A DNA stretch of 64,000 nucleotides from Vreelandella sp042466685 (GTDB lineage Bacteria; Pseudomonadota; Gammaproteobacteria; Pseudomonadales; Halomonadaceae). Location of the stretch: assembly GCF_042466685.1 (NCBI RefSeq), contig NZ_CP170448.1, forward strand, positions 1,984,001 to 2,048,000. Direction: 5' to 3'. This document shows positions 18,036-26,620 of the stretch, one piece after another. Made by a program: the position numbers and the translations under genes. The stretch's first letter is position 1. Each line of letters begins with the position of its first letter. Under the pieces are notes generated by a model that ran no database searches, had not been told where the DNA came from, and saw only the letters and a list, made by a program, of their open reading frames with translations.

Positions 18036-18842
18036 ATGAGTGCAAACGATGTCCTTCAGGGACCTGTCCTCGAAACCCGAGGGCTGACCAAAGAGTTTCG
18101 CGGCTTTACTGCCGTGGACGACGTCAATCTTCAGGTGCAGGAAGGACACATACACGCGCTGATAGGGCCTAATGGCGCGGGTAAAACCACAGTATTTAAT
18201 CTGCTGACCAAATTTTTACCGCCTACCCGCGGAGACATTTTGTATCGTGGCAAGTCGATCACCAGTAAAAAATCCAACGAAATTGCTCAGTTAGGCTTGG
18301 TGCGCTCATTTCAGATCTCTGCGGTGTTTGCTCACATGACGGCCCTTGAGAATGTGCGGGTAGCCCTGCAGCGCAAGTTGGGTACATCGTTTCATTTCTG
18401 GAAGTCTGAAAAATCCCTGGATCACCTTAATGAGCGAGCCCTTGAGCTACTGGAAGAAGTGGGGCTGCGGGAGTATGCCGATACCTTAACGGTAGAGATG
18501 CCCTATGGGCGCAAGCGAGCGCTTGAGCTAGCCACCACCTTGGCGCTCGATCCCACCATGATGCTGCTTGATGAACCTACTCAGGGTATGGGCGCGGAAG
18601 ACGTTGACCGTATCGTGGCGTTGATTAAGCGTGTCTCCCAGGGGCGTACTGTATTAATGGTGGAGCATAACTTAAGCGTCGTGAGCCGCCTGTGTGATCG
18701 CATCACCGTGTTGGCGCGAGGCGCTGTTCTGGCCGAGGGCGATTACGATGCTGTTTCCCGGAACCCTCTGGTGCGCGAGGCCTATATGGGCAGCGACGCC
18801 GCGGAAGAGGATGGTTCTGAAAAAGAGGGAGCTGCTGTATGA
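18036..18842 (+). CDS. livG: Liv-type ABC transporter ATPase (LivG-like)
   Basis: A 268-residue ATPase of a branched-chain amino-acid-type (HAAT) ABC importer. Walker A is GPNGAGKTTVF, the signature region reads MPYGRKRALELATTLALDP in place of the canonical LSGGQ (as usual in LivG), Walker B is MLLDEPTQGMG and the switch histidine is in MVEHN. I chose the ATG at 18036 because AGAGG lies 10 bases upstream and ABC homology starts soon after; an upstream in-frame start at 17922 adds 38 unrelated residues. The stop overlaps the next gene by 4 bases. Confidence 0.9.
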   Translation: MSANDVLQGPVLETRGLTKEFRGFTAVDDVNLQVQEGHIHALIGPNGAGKTTVFNLLTKFLPPTRGDILYRGKSITSKKSNEIAQLGLVRSFQISAVFAHMTALENVRVALQRKLGTSFHFWKSEKSLDHLNERALELLEEVGLREYADTLTVEMPYGRKRALELATTLALDPTMMLLDEPTQGMGAEDVDRIVALIKRVSQGRTVLMVEHNLSVVSRLCDRITVLARGAVLAEGDYDAVSRNPLVREAYMGSDAAEEDGSEKEGAAV

Positions 18843-19582
18843 ACATCGCTGAGGCCGAAGCGCCTGTTGAGAACACGCAAAGTCTGGAAATGTTGCGCGT
18901 GCAGGATCTACACGCCTTTTATGGCGAGTCTCATATCCTGCACGGCGTCAATTTTGATGTGAAGCGTGGCGAGCTGGTGACGCTGCTGGGGCGTAACGGT
19001 GCAGGCCGAAGCACTACGCTGAAATCGATTATGAACATGGTGGGGCGCCGTACCGGCTCTATCGTGATTAACGGCAATGAAACGCTGCATATGAAGCCGC
19101 ACCATATTCCACGGTTAGGCATCGGTTACTGCCCTGAGGAGCGCGGCATTTTTGCCAGCTTGGATGTGCATGAAAACCTGCTGCTCCCGCCTACCGTGCG
19201 TTCCGGCGGTATGAGCCTGGACGAAATCTATGCCATGTTTCCGAACCTCTATGAACGGCGTCGAAGCCAGGGCACGCGACTTTCCGGTGGCGAGCAGCAG
19301 ATGCTGGCCATGGCGCGCATTCTGCGTACGGGTGCTCGCATGCTGCTACTCGATGAAATTACCGAAGGGCTTGCACCAGTCATCGTACAGAAACTTGCCG
19401 AGGTGCTGGTTCAGCTAAAAGAGCGCGGGATGACCATTGTGCTCGTAGAGCAAAACTTTCGCTTCGCGGCGCCGCTGGCGGATCGCCACTTCGTGATGGA
19501 TCACGGGCAGATTGTCGAAGAAATTAGCGCCGCGCAGCTGCCATCGCGGCGGGAACATCTCAACTCAATGCTAGGGGTATAA
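18839..19582 (+). CDS. livF: Liv-type ABC transporter ATPase (LivF-like) with Arg in Walker A
   Basis: A 247-residue second ATPase of the importer. The signature LSGGEQQMLAMARIL, Walker B MLLLDEITEGLAP and the switch region VLVEQNFRFA are intact. Walker A reads GRNGAGRSTT, so the lysine that normally contacts the nucleotide phosphates is arginine (codon cga). I recall the same change in some LivF-like proteins, so it may be a subfamily trait and the site may be asymmetric with LivG. The gene overlaps livG by 4 bases. Confidence 0.88.
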   Translation: MNIAEAEAPVENTQSLEMLRVQDLHAFYGESHILHGVNFDVKRGELVTLLGRNGAGRSTTLKSIMNMVGRRTGSIVINGNETLHMKPHHIPRLGIGYCPEERGIFASLDVHENLLLPPTVRSGGMSLDEIYAMFPNLYERRRSQGTRLSGGEQQMLAMARILRTGARMLLLDEITEGLAPVIVQKLAEVLVQLKERGMTIVLVEQNFRFAAPLADRHFVMDHGQIVEEISAAQLPSRREHLNSMLGV

Positions 19583-19727
19583 CGCACCATTAGACGTACC
19601 TGACGACACACTCGCTGTTCATAAGAACAATAAATGCATCATTTACTTGGTAGATCGTTACACAACCGCTCAAGCACACCATAACCGCTATATCACAACA
19701 ACAAGGCCCCAGAGCCAGGAGAAGAAC

Positions 19728-20951
19728 ATGACCTTTATGAAAAAAACGCTGGCTGCCAGCATCGCCGTGGCGGCAGCTTCAAGCTTCGCTGTGTCCACCG
19801 CCCAGGCAGATATGAGCGATGGTGAAGTCCGTATTGGTTACCTCGCCGATATGTCCGGCACTTATCGCGACCTTGCAGGCCCAGGCGGCTTGACCGCCAT
19901 GGAGATGGCGGTGGCCGATTTTGGCGGCAGCGTAAATGGCGCCCCCATCGTTATTTCCAGTGCTGACGATCGCAACAGCGCTGACGTGGGGGCTAATACC
20001 GTGCGTGGTTGGATCGATCAGGATAACGTCGATATGGTGGGCGGCTTGGTAGCGTCTTCTGTGTCTATTGCGGTAACCAAAGTGCTTGAAGAGAACAACG
20101 GTCTGGGCATCGTTTCCGGCTCGGCGGCGTCTAGCATTACCAACGAGCACTGCACCCCTAACCATATTCACTGGGTGTATGACACCTATCCGCTTGCTAA
20201 TGGTACTGCCAAGGCCGTTGTAGAGCAGGGCGGTGATACGTGGTTCATGTTGACCGCTGACTACGCCTTTGGCCATGCGCTGGAAGCCGATGTAACCAAA
20301 GTCGTTGAAGAGAGTGGCGGTGAAATTGTCGGCGGCGTACGCCACCCATTCCCCACCAATGATTTCTCATCGTACATTCTTCAAGCACAGGGTTCTGGCG
20401 CGAAAATTGTTGGTCTGGCCAACGCCGGTGCTGACACCGTTAACGCTATCACCACAGCTAGCCAGTTTGGTTTAACTCAATCCGGACAGCAGCTTGCAGG
20501 CCTGTTGATTTTCTTGAATGACGTGCACGCCCTTGGCCTGGAAGCCACCCAGAACCTGCTGCTAACTACCGGTTGGTACTGGGACATGGATGAGCAGTCC
20601 CGCGAATGGGCCCAGCGCTACTTTGATGAAGTGGGCCGCATGCCGACCATGGTTCAGGCGGGCATCTACTCCAGTACCATGCACTACCTGAAAGCCGTTG
20701 AAGCCGCGGGCACCGACGACCCTGAAACCGTGCGCGCGCAAATGGCCGAAATGCCCATTGAGGACTTCTTTGCCCGTAACGGTACCATTCGTGAAGATGG
20801 TCGCATGATCCACGATATGTACCTGGCCCAGGTAAAAACACCCGAAGAGTCTACCGGTGAGTGGGATCTTTACGAAATCCTCAGCACCATTCCCGCCGAA
20901 GAAGCCTACCGCCCGCTGTCTGAAAGCCAATGCAAATTGGTGCAGAACTGA
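19728..20951 (+). CDS. Periplasmic substrate-binding protein of the Liv-type transporter
   Basis: A 407-residue type I periplasmic binding protein (Peripla_BP_6/LivJ-like). A signal peptide (MKKTLAASIAVAAASSFAVS, cleavage near AQAD) is followed by VRIGYLADMSGTYRD and GLTAMEMAVADFGG, typical of amino-acid or amide binding proteins. The ATG at 19728 follows AGGAGAAGAAC; an earlier in-frame start at 19647 would only add an unlikely leader. Context between leucine and valine catabolic genes suggests branched-chain amino acids or their keto/carboxylic acids as ligand, but sequence alone does not fix this. Confidence 0.88.
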   Translation: MTFMKKTLAASIAVAAASSFAVSTAQADMSDGEVRIGYLADMSGTYRDLAGPGGLTAMEMAVADFGGSVNGAPIVISSADDRNSADVGANTVRGWIDQDNVDMVGGLVASSVSIAVTKVLEENNGLGIVSGSAASSITNEHCTPNHIHWVYDTYPLANGTAKAVVEQGGDTWFMLTADYAFGHALEADVTKVVEESGGEIVGGVRHPFPTNDFSSYILQAQGSGAKIVGLANAGADTVNAITTASQFGLTQSGQQLAGLLIFLNDVHALGLEATQNLLLTTGWYWDMDEQSREWAQRYFDEVGRMPTMVQAGIYSSTMHYLKAVEAAGTDDPETVRAQMAEMPIEDFFARNGTIREDGRMIHDMYLAQVKTPEESTGEWDLYEILSTIPAEEAYRPLSESQCKLVQN

Positions 20952-21052
20952 TTTTCAGGCAGCGCCTGGATCAGATAGCAATCGCAAGTGACGTGTAGAG
21001 CCAGTTGGCGGCAAGTGGCCGCCAACTGCTCTACGGCGAGGAGAGTCGCGTT

Positions 21053-21940
21053 ATGACGATGATATTCGGCGTGCCATTGGCCGTCTTCATGGGGCAGCTC
21101 ACGCTGGGCCTTGTGAATGGCGCCTTTTACGCACTGCTCAGCCTGGGCCTGGCGGTCATCTTCGGCCTGTTGAAGATCGTCAACTTTGCCCACGGGGCGC
21201 AATACATGCTGGGGGCCTTCGCCGCGCTGTTAGGCTTTCGTTATTTGGGTATTAATTACTGGCTGGCGCTGTTTTTAGTGCCGCTAGTGGTGGGTGCCTT
21301 TGGTGTGCTGCTTGAGCGTTTTTTACTGCGCAGAATCGCTCACTTAGACCACCTTTATGGGCTGCTGCTAACCTTTGGTTTAGCGCTGATTTTTGAGGGT
21401 ACGCTGGTCAACTTCTTCGGGGTTTCCGGGGCGCGCTACGCAACACCTGAGATTCTTCAGGGTGGTTTGAATCTTGGCTTTATGTTCCTGCCTACTTACC
21501 GCGCCTGGGTGCTAGTGGCGGCGTTGGCGATGTGCCTGTTCACCTGGTTTATGATCGAGCGTACGCGGTTGGGTGCTTACCTGCGTGCGGGGACTGAAAA
21601 CTCGCAGTTGATGCAAGCCTTTGGCGTTAATGTACCGCTGTTGATCACGCTTACCTATGGCTTTGGCGTTGGCTTGGCCGCGTTTGCTGGTGTGCTGGCT
21701 GCGCCGCTCTATCCGGTGTCACCGACCATGGGCTCGAGCCTGTTAATCGTGGTCTTTGCCGTGGTGGTGATCGGCGGTATGGGCTCGATTTTAGGAGCTA
21801 TTATTACCGGTCTCTCTATGGGGATTATCGAAGGGCTGACCAAAGTCTATTACCCCGAGGCGTCCAATACGGTGATCTTTCTTGTCATGATCCTCGTGCT
21901 CATGTTGCGCCCTGCGGGGCTGTTCGGTAAGGAGGCATAA
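21053..21940 (+). CDS. livH: Liv-type ABC transporter permease (LivH-like)
   Basis: A 295-residue inner-membrane permease with about 8 hydrophobic helices. Family marks are GQLTLGLVNGAFYALLSLGLA split across TM1-2, VNFAHGAQYMLGAF, the cytosolic GTENSQLMQAFGVNV coupling loop, and VVVIGGMGSILGAIITG. GAGGAGAG before the ATG at 21053 supports this start over one 48 bases upstream. It lies 101 bases after the binding protein and 2 bases before livM. Confidence 0.9.
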   Translation: MTMIFGVPLAVFMGQLTLGLVNGAFYALLSLGLAVIFGLLKIVNFAHGAQYMLGAFAALLGFRYLGINYWLALFLVPLVVGAFGVLLERFLLRRIAHLDHLYGLLLTFGLALIFEGTLVNFFGVSGARYATPEILQGGLNLGFMFLPTYRAWVLVAALAMCLFTWFMIERTRLGAYLRAGTENSQLMQAFGVNVPLLITLTYGFGVGLAAFAGVLAAPLYPVSPTMGSSLLIVVFAVVVIGGMGSILGAIITGLSMGIIEGLTKVYYPEASNTVIFLVMILVLMLRPAGLFGKEA

Positions 21941-21942
21941 GC

Positions 21943-22935
21943 ATGGCGGAATCTCAAACAATAGCGGCACCATCCGCCGTACTGGAACGCCAGAAGCGGG
22001 CTAAGTTTCGCCGCAATATGTTCTATGTGGCGCTGATTGTCGTTGGGTTGGTGGCACCATTCTTAGCCTACCCCGTATTCCTAATGAAGGTGCTCTGTTT
22101 TGCGCTGTTTGCCTGTGCCTTTAATCTGCTGCTTGGCTATGCGGGGCTACTCTCTTTTGGTCATGCGGCATTTCTGGCCACCGGTGGCTACGTAACCGGC
22201 TACCTGTTGGCAAGCTACCCTGGATTAACCCCAGAGCTGGGTATTATTGCGGGCACGTTGCTGGCAACCGTGTTGGGTGCGCTATTTGGGGTGCTCTCCA
22301 TTCGTCGCCAGGGCATCTATTTCGCCATGGTAACGCTGGCGCTGGCGCAGTTGATGTTCTTTGTTTACATCCAGGCGCCCTTTACCGGCGGTGAGGATGG
22401 GTTGCATGGCGTGCCCCGTGGCGAGCTGTTTGGGGTGATCAGTCTGCGCAGCAATCTAGCAATGTACTACTTCGTCTTCGTGATCTTTCTGTTTGGCTAC
22501 GCACTGATTCAGCGCACGGTGCACTCACCGTTTGGCCAAGTGCTAAAAGCCATTCGTGAAAATGAACCTCGAGCAATATCGCTGGGTTACAACACCGACG
22601 CCTACAAACTCGTAGCGTTTGTAATCTCCGCGGGTTTGGCGGGCCTGGCGGGCTCGACCAAAACCGTGGTGTTCCAGCTGGCTTCATTGACCGATGCCCA
22701 CTGGCACATGTCGGGTGAGGTGATTTTGATGACCCTGCTGGGCGGCGTTGGCACTCTGTTGGGTCCTTTGATGGGCGCAGGTATTGTGGTGAGCCTGCAG
22801 CATATCCTGGCGCAGTCGCCGCTGGGCAACTGGGTTAGCGTGATTTTGGGCATCATCTTTGTGGTCTGTGTGCTCAGCTTCCGCAGCGGAATCATCGGCG
22901 AGCTGGATAAGATGTATCGCAAAAACTTTAAGTAG
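21943..22935 (+). CDS. livM: Liv-type ABC transporter permease (LivM-like)
   Basis: A 330-residue second permease. It has about 9-10 transmembrane helices and the family motifs NLLLGYAGLLSFGHAAFLA (TM2-3), FGVLSIRRQGIYFAMVTLALAQ split across the loop, and the coupling loop KAIRENEPRAISLGYN. Its start is 2 bases after the livH stop. It closes the importer operon; a strong hairpin terminator follows 76 bases later. Confidence 0.9.
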   Translation: MAESQTIAAPSAVLERQKRAKFRRNMFYVALIVVGLVAPFLAYPVFLMKVLCFALFACAFNLLLGYAGLLSFGHAAFLATGGYVTGYLLASYPGLTPELGIIAGTLLATVLGALFGVLSIRRQGIYFAMVTLALAQLMFFVYIQAPFTGGEDGLHGVPRGELFGVISLRSNLAMYYFVFVIFLFGYALIQRTVHSPFGQVLKAIRENEPRAISLGYNTDAYKLVAFVISAGLAGLAGSTKTVVFQLASLTDAHWHMSGEVILMTLLGGVGTLLGPLMGAGIVVSLQHILAQSPLGNWVSVILGIIFVVCVLSFRSGIIGELDKMYRKNFK

Positions 22936-23011
22936 CCGTTTTTAATAGCGGTTTTAAAGAGTAGGTTTTAAGAGCGGCTGCTCTGTGCCGTACTCATTGA
23001 TTCTTCCCGTT

Positions 23012-23037
23012 GGGTGCCGTTTGGCACCCTTTTTTTA
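23012..23037 (+). terminator. Rho-independent terminator of the liv operon
   Basis: GGGTGCC-GTTT-GGCACCC is followed by an uninterrupted run of seven T. The stem is perfect and the loop has four bases. Confidence 0.9.
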
Positions 23038-23124
23038 TTCAAGCCTTTTAGGTTTAAGTTTTTTAGGTCTAAGCCTAAGGTCGCAACCGCTGGTATGTTG
23101 CTTGTGGTGAGGTAAATAGATAAG

Positions 23125-23140
23125 TTAACGTAAACGTCAA
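23125..23140. promoter_or_regulatory. Probable LiuR operator 2, before the valine genes
   Basis: TTAACGTAAACGTCAA is an imperfect palindrome with TTnACGT half-sites, spaced as in the perfect site at 17775. A TTATAA -10-like hexamer follows directly. It lies 48 bases before the acyl-CoA dehydrogenase start. Confidence 0.65.
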
Positions 23141-23187
23141 TTATAACGACAACACCCTGTGTGCTCGCACATTAGCGGAGATACGCC

Positions 23188-24342
23188 ATGAATTTTGAGC
23201 TCAATGAAGACCAGGTTGCCTTTGCCGATATGGCGCGGGCCTTTGCCCAAAACGAGCTGGAGCCCCACGCCGCCGAGTGGGATCAGACCTCGTTTTTCCC
23301 TGTCGATGTGATTCGCAAAGCGGGCGAGCTGGGCTTCTGCTCCCTTTATGCGCCGGAGAGCGTGGGCGGGTTGGGCCTTTCGCGCCTTGATGCCAGCATT
23401 ATCTTTGAACAGCTCTCCATGGGCTGCACCTCAACCACGGCCTATCTGACCATTCACAATATGGTCACTTGGATGCTGGCGGACTTTGGCACACCGGAAG
23501 CCGTAGAGCAGTGGGGTGCAAGGCTGGCCACAGGCGAGCTACTGGGTTCTTACTGTTTAACCGAACCTAACTCAGGCTCCGACGCCGCCTCACTGAAAAC
23601 CACCGCCAAGCGCGATGGCGATCACTACGTGCTGACCGGCAGTAAGATGTTTATTTCCGGCGCCGGTAGCACCGACTTTCTGGTGGTCATGGCGCGTACT
23701 GGCGGTGAGGGCGCCAGCGGCGTCTCGGCGTTTGCGGTCGATGCCAAGAGTGAGGGCATTAGCTATGGGCGCAAGGAAGAGAAAATGGGCTGGAATAGCC
23801 AGCCAACCCGCATGATCACTTTTGAAGACGTTCGGGTGCCCGCCAATCATCTGCTCGGCAATGAAGGCGACGGTTTTAAAATCGCCATGAAGGGCCTCGA
23901 CGGCGGGCGTATCAATATTGCAACCTGCTCTATCGGCACCGCCCAGCAGGCAATCAATAAAGCGCGGGAGTATATGCTGGAGCGCAAACAATTCGGCAAG
24001 CGCCTAGCCGAGTTCCAGGCGCTGCAGTTCCGCTTGGCCGATATGGTCACTGAGCTGGTGGCCGCCCGGCAGCTGGTGCGCATGGCCGCTACCAAGCTGG
24101 ACGCAGGCCACGCCGACGCCCCCACTTACTGCGCTATGGCCAAACGCTTCGCTACCGATGTGGGCTTCAAGGTGTGCGACGAAGCGCTTCAACTATACGG
24201 TGGCAACGGCTATATCAAGGAGTACCCCATGGAGCGCTATGTGCGTGATACTCGGGTTCACCGGATTCTGGAAGGCACTAACGAAATCATGCGTCTGATC
24301 ATCTCCCGCCGGGTGCTGGCAGATGGCGCCACCGAGCTGTAA
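23188..24342 (+). CDS. Acyl-CoA dehydrogenase, probably isobutyryl-CoA dehydrogenase
   Basis: A 384-residue FAD acyl-CoA dehydrogenase. Here the catalytic glutamate is at the usual C-terminal place (HRILEGTNEIMRLI), unlike LiuA. The FAD-binding TEPNSGSDAASLKT and QLYGGNGYIKEYPMERYVRD motifs are present. The combination with 3-hydroxyisobutyryl-CoA hydrolase and 3-hydroxyisobutyrate dehydrogenase downstream, with 11- and 37-base gaps, points to isobutyryl-CoA oxidation to methacrylyl-CoA in valine degradation. A 2-methylbutyryl-CoA activity for isoleucine cannot be excluded. Confidence 0.85.
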   Translation: MNFELNEDQVAFADMARAFAQNELEPHAAEWDQTSFFPVDVIRKAGELGFCSLYAPESVGGLGLSRLDASIIFEQLSMGCTSTTAYLTIHNMVTWMLADFGTPEAVEQWGARLATGELLGSYCLTEPNSGSDAASLKTTAKRDGDHYVLTGSKMFISGAGSTDFLVVMARTGGEGASGVSAFAVDAKSEGISYGRKEEKMGWNSQPTRMITFEDVRVPANHLLGNEGDGFKIAMKGLDGGRINIATCSIGTAQQAINKAREYMLERKQFGKRLAEFQALQFRLADMVTELVAARQLVRMAATKLDAGHADAPTYCAMAKRFATDVGFKVCDEALQLYGGNGYIKEYPMERYVRDTRVHRILEGTNEIMRLIISRRVLADGATEL

Positions 24343-24353
24343 GAGGATAAGGA

Positions 24354-25475
24354 ATGCCAATGAGCAGCGTACTGTTTACCGAACACCCCACCCAAGACGG
24401 CCACGTGATTGGCGAGGTGAAACTCGACGCTGAGCGCTCGCTGAACGCGTTAACGCTTGAGATGTGTGAAGAGATGTTGCCCCGCCTGCGCGCCTGGGCC
24501 ACTGATGATCGGGTGGTAGCGATACTGCTGGATAGCGCAGGCGAAAAAGCGTTTTGTGCCGGTGGTGACGTGGTGAATCTGTATAAAACGATTACCGGCG
24601 AGGGTGATCCCAGCTTTCCCGAGCGCTTTTTCGAGACCGAGTATCGGCTCGATTTTCTTTTGCACACCTACCCCAAACCGGTGATCTGCTGGGGCAACGG
24701 TATTGTGATGGGCGGCGGCATGGGGCTATTAAGCGCCAGTAGTCACCGGGTAGTGACGGAGACCTCGCGCTTGGCAATGCCGGAAGTCACCATCGGGCTT
24801 TACCCGGATGTTGGCGCCAGCTGGTTTTTGAACCGCCTGCCCAACGGCGCAGGGCGCTTTTTAGCCATGACGGGCTGCCAAATCAATGCGCCTGATGCCG
24901 TTCACCTGGGCTTGGCTGACCGCTGTATCGCCAGCGACCACCGTGATGCCATGCTGCAGCAACTGACCGACGCACAATGGGGCGCCGGTGAAAATACCGA
25001 TGCCAACGGTGTGGTTAACCGCATTATGCGTGAGCTTGAGCAAACATCCCAGCCGGTATTCGCTGAGCTGGAAGCGCCCGTTTACCAACACTCACCACTG
25101 ATTCGTGAATTGATGGATCACGACAGCGTAGAACAAATTGTCGCCGCTATTACGGCGGTAAAAAGCGACAATAAGTGGTTTAGCAAAGCTCAACAAACGC
25201 TGGCCCACGGCAGCCCTGTCTCTGTTAAGTTAATCGATGAGCAGCTAAAGCGTGCCAAGCACATGTCGCTGGCAGAGGTGTTCCAGTCCGAAATGTCCCT
25301 CTCGGTACAGTGCTGCCGACACCGTGAGTTCCCCGAGGGTGTGCGCGCACTGCTGGTCGATAAAGATGGGCAACCGAACTGGACCTATCCCGATGTGGCC
25401 TCGGTAGAGGATAGCTTTATCAACGAGCTACTATCTTCCGCATGGTCGCAAAATCCGCTGGCGGATCTACGCTAA
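24354..25475 (+). CDS. 3-hydroxyisobutyryl-CoA hydrolase
   Basis: A 373-residue crotonase-superfamily thioesterase that releases 3-hydroxyisobutyrate from its CoA ester. Signature segments are RSLNALTLEM, AFCAGGDVVNLY, GNGIVMGGGMGL, the catalytic MPEVTIGLYPDVGAS and the C-terminal QCCRHREFPEGVRALLVDKD that distinguishes HIBYL-CoA hydrolases from plain enoyl-CoA hydratases. Two ATGs, at 24354 and 24360, each have a purine-rich site 6 bases upstream, so the exact start is ambiguous by two codons. The enzyme removes the toxic methacrylyl-CoA branch product. Confidence 0.9.
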   Translation: MPMSSVLFTEHPTQDGHVIGEVKLDAERSLNALTLEMCEEMLPRLRAWATDDRVVAILLDSAGEKAFCAGGDVVNLYKTITGEGDPSFPERFFETEYRLDFLLHTYPKPVICWGNGIVMGGGMGLLSASSHRVVTETSRLAMPEVTIGLYPDVGASWFLNRLPNGAGRFLAMTGCQINAPDAVHLGLADRCIASDHRDAMLQQLTDAQWGAGENTDANGVVNRIMRELEQTSQPVFAELEAPVYQHSPLIRELMDHDSVEQIVAAITAVKSDNKWFSKAQQTLAHGSPVSVKLIDEQLKRAKHMSLAEVFQSEMSLSVQCCRHREFPEGVRALLVDKDGQPNWTYPDVASVEDSFINELLSSAWSQNPLADLR

Positions 25476-25512
25476 TATAATCTTCCCATTACCGGCTAAT
25501 AAGGATAATAAA

Positions 25513-26415
25513 ATGAACACCATCGCATTTATCGGCCTGGGCAATATGGGCGGCCCCATGGCTGCCAATCTAGTAAAAGCAGGCTATGACGTGCGCGCCT
25601 TTGATCTTTCTCAAGAGGCGCAAGACACCGCCAAAGCGAATGGCTGTGAAGTGGCTTTCTCGGCTCAGGAAGCTGCCACCGATGCCGACTTTATTATTTC
25701 AATGCTGCCCGCCGGAAAGCATGTGCGGGGGCTATATATTGAAGACGATGCGCCGCTGTTTGAAGTGATCAAGCAGGGGGCGCTGGTCATTGACTGCTCT
25801 ACCATTGACGGAGCCACCGCCCAAGGCGTTGCTGAAGAGGGCGAGAAGCTGGGTATCGGTTTTGTCGACGCCCCGGTTTCTGGCGGCGTGGGCGGCGCGC
25901 AAGCGGGCACCTTGACCTTTATCGTAGGCGGCAGCGAGGCCGAGTTCAGACAGGCCAAACCGGTGCTGGAAGCCATGGGCAAAAACATCTTCCACGCTGG
26001 AGGTCATGGTGCAGGACAGGTGGCTAAAGTCTGCAACAATATGCTGCTCTCTATCCTGATGGCGGGCACCTGCGAAGCGATCAATATGGGGGTTAAAAAT
26101 GGCCTGGATCCCGCGGTGCTTTCAGAAATCATGAAGCAGAGCTCCGGCGGTAACTGGGCGCTCAATGTTTACAACCCCTACCCAGGCGTCATGGAAAACG
26201 CACCGGCCTCCAAAAACTACCAGGGCGGCTTCCAAGTCGACCTAATGATCAAAGACTTAGGCCTCGCCATGGATGTCAGTCAGCAGAGCGCCTCCGCCGT
26301 CCCCATGGGCTCCGCCGCCCGCTCACTGTTCACCCTGCATAAAGCCAAAGGCAACGGTAAACTCGACTTCTCTAGCCTGATGCAGTTCTATCAGGATAAA
26401 GAGGGTGAATCGTGA
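25513..26415 (+). CDS. mmsB: 3-hydroxyisobutyrate dehydrogenase
   Basis: A 300-residue NAD-dependent beta-hydroxyacid dehydrogenase that oxidises 3-hydroxyisobutyrate to methylmalonate semialdehyde. The N-terminal Rossmann motif is FIGLGNMGGPMAANL, the substrate-binding signature is DAPVSGGVGGAQAGTL, and the catalytic lysine is in GAGQVAKVCNNM. It is the last visible gene of the valine branch. The next enzyme, methylmalonate-semialdehyde dehydrogenase (mmsA), is not in the window. Confidence 0.92.
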   Translation: MNTIAFIGLGNMGGPMAANLVKAGYDVRAFDLSQEAQDTAKANGCEVAFSAQEAATDADFIISMLPAGKHVRGLYIEDDAPLFEVIKQGALVIDCSTIDGATAQGVAEEGEKLGIGFVDAPVSGGVGGAQAGTLTFIVGGSEAEFRQAKPVLEAMGKNIFHAGGHGAGQVAKVCNNMLLSILMAGTCEAINMGVKNGLDPAVLSEIMKQSSGGNWALNVYNPYPGVMENAPASKNYQGGFQVDLMIKDLGLAMDVSQQSASAVPMGSAARSLFTLHKAKGNGKLDFSSLMQFYQDKEGES

Positions 26416-26417
26416 GG

Positions 26418-26458
26418 TGTGAGGAGTAAATGGTTAGGGGTAAATGGTGAGGAGGACG
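26418..26458. repeat. Short imperfect tandem repeat after mmsB
   Basis: Two imperfect copies of a unit like GAGGAGTAAATGGTTAG lie side by side just after the mmsB stop and directly before the 76-bp repeat copy. Purine-rich and non-coding. Confidence 0.45.
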
Positions 26459-26464
26459 GGGTTT

Positions 26465-26540
26465 TGTAGCGCGTGGTAACGAGTTTTGCGAGGAACGAGC
26501 AACACGAGGCACCCGCGGGAGGGCGGCACAGCCGCCCCAG
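26465..26540 (+). repeat. REP-like intergenic repeat, copy 1
   Basis: A 76-bp element that begins TGTAGCGCGTGGTAACGAG, continues with ACGAGGCACCCGCGGGAG and ends in a hairpin GGGCGGC-ACA-GCCGCCC. A second copy follows the gst gene in the same orientation. The hairpin has no T-run, so it is not a classical terminator. Confidence 0.75.
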
Positions 26541-26620
26541 CTATCCCACCAAAGCCACAGCTTGTCTCCGACCTCAAGGGCGGGCAAACTTAAAGAAACT
26601 GCTCATATACAAGGACTGCC

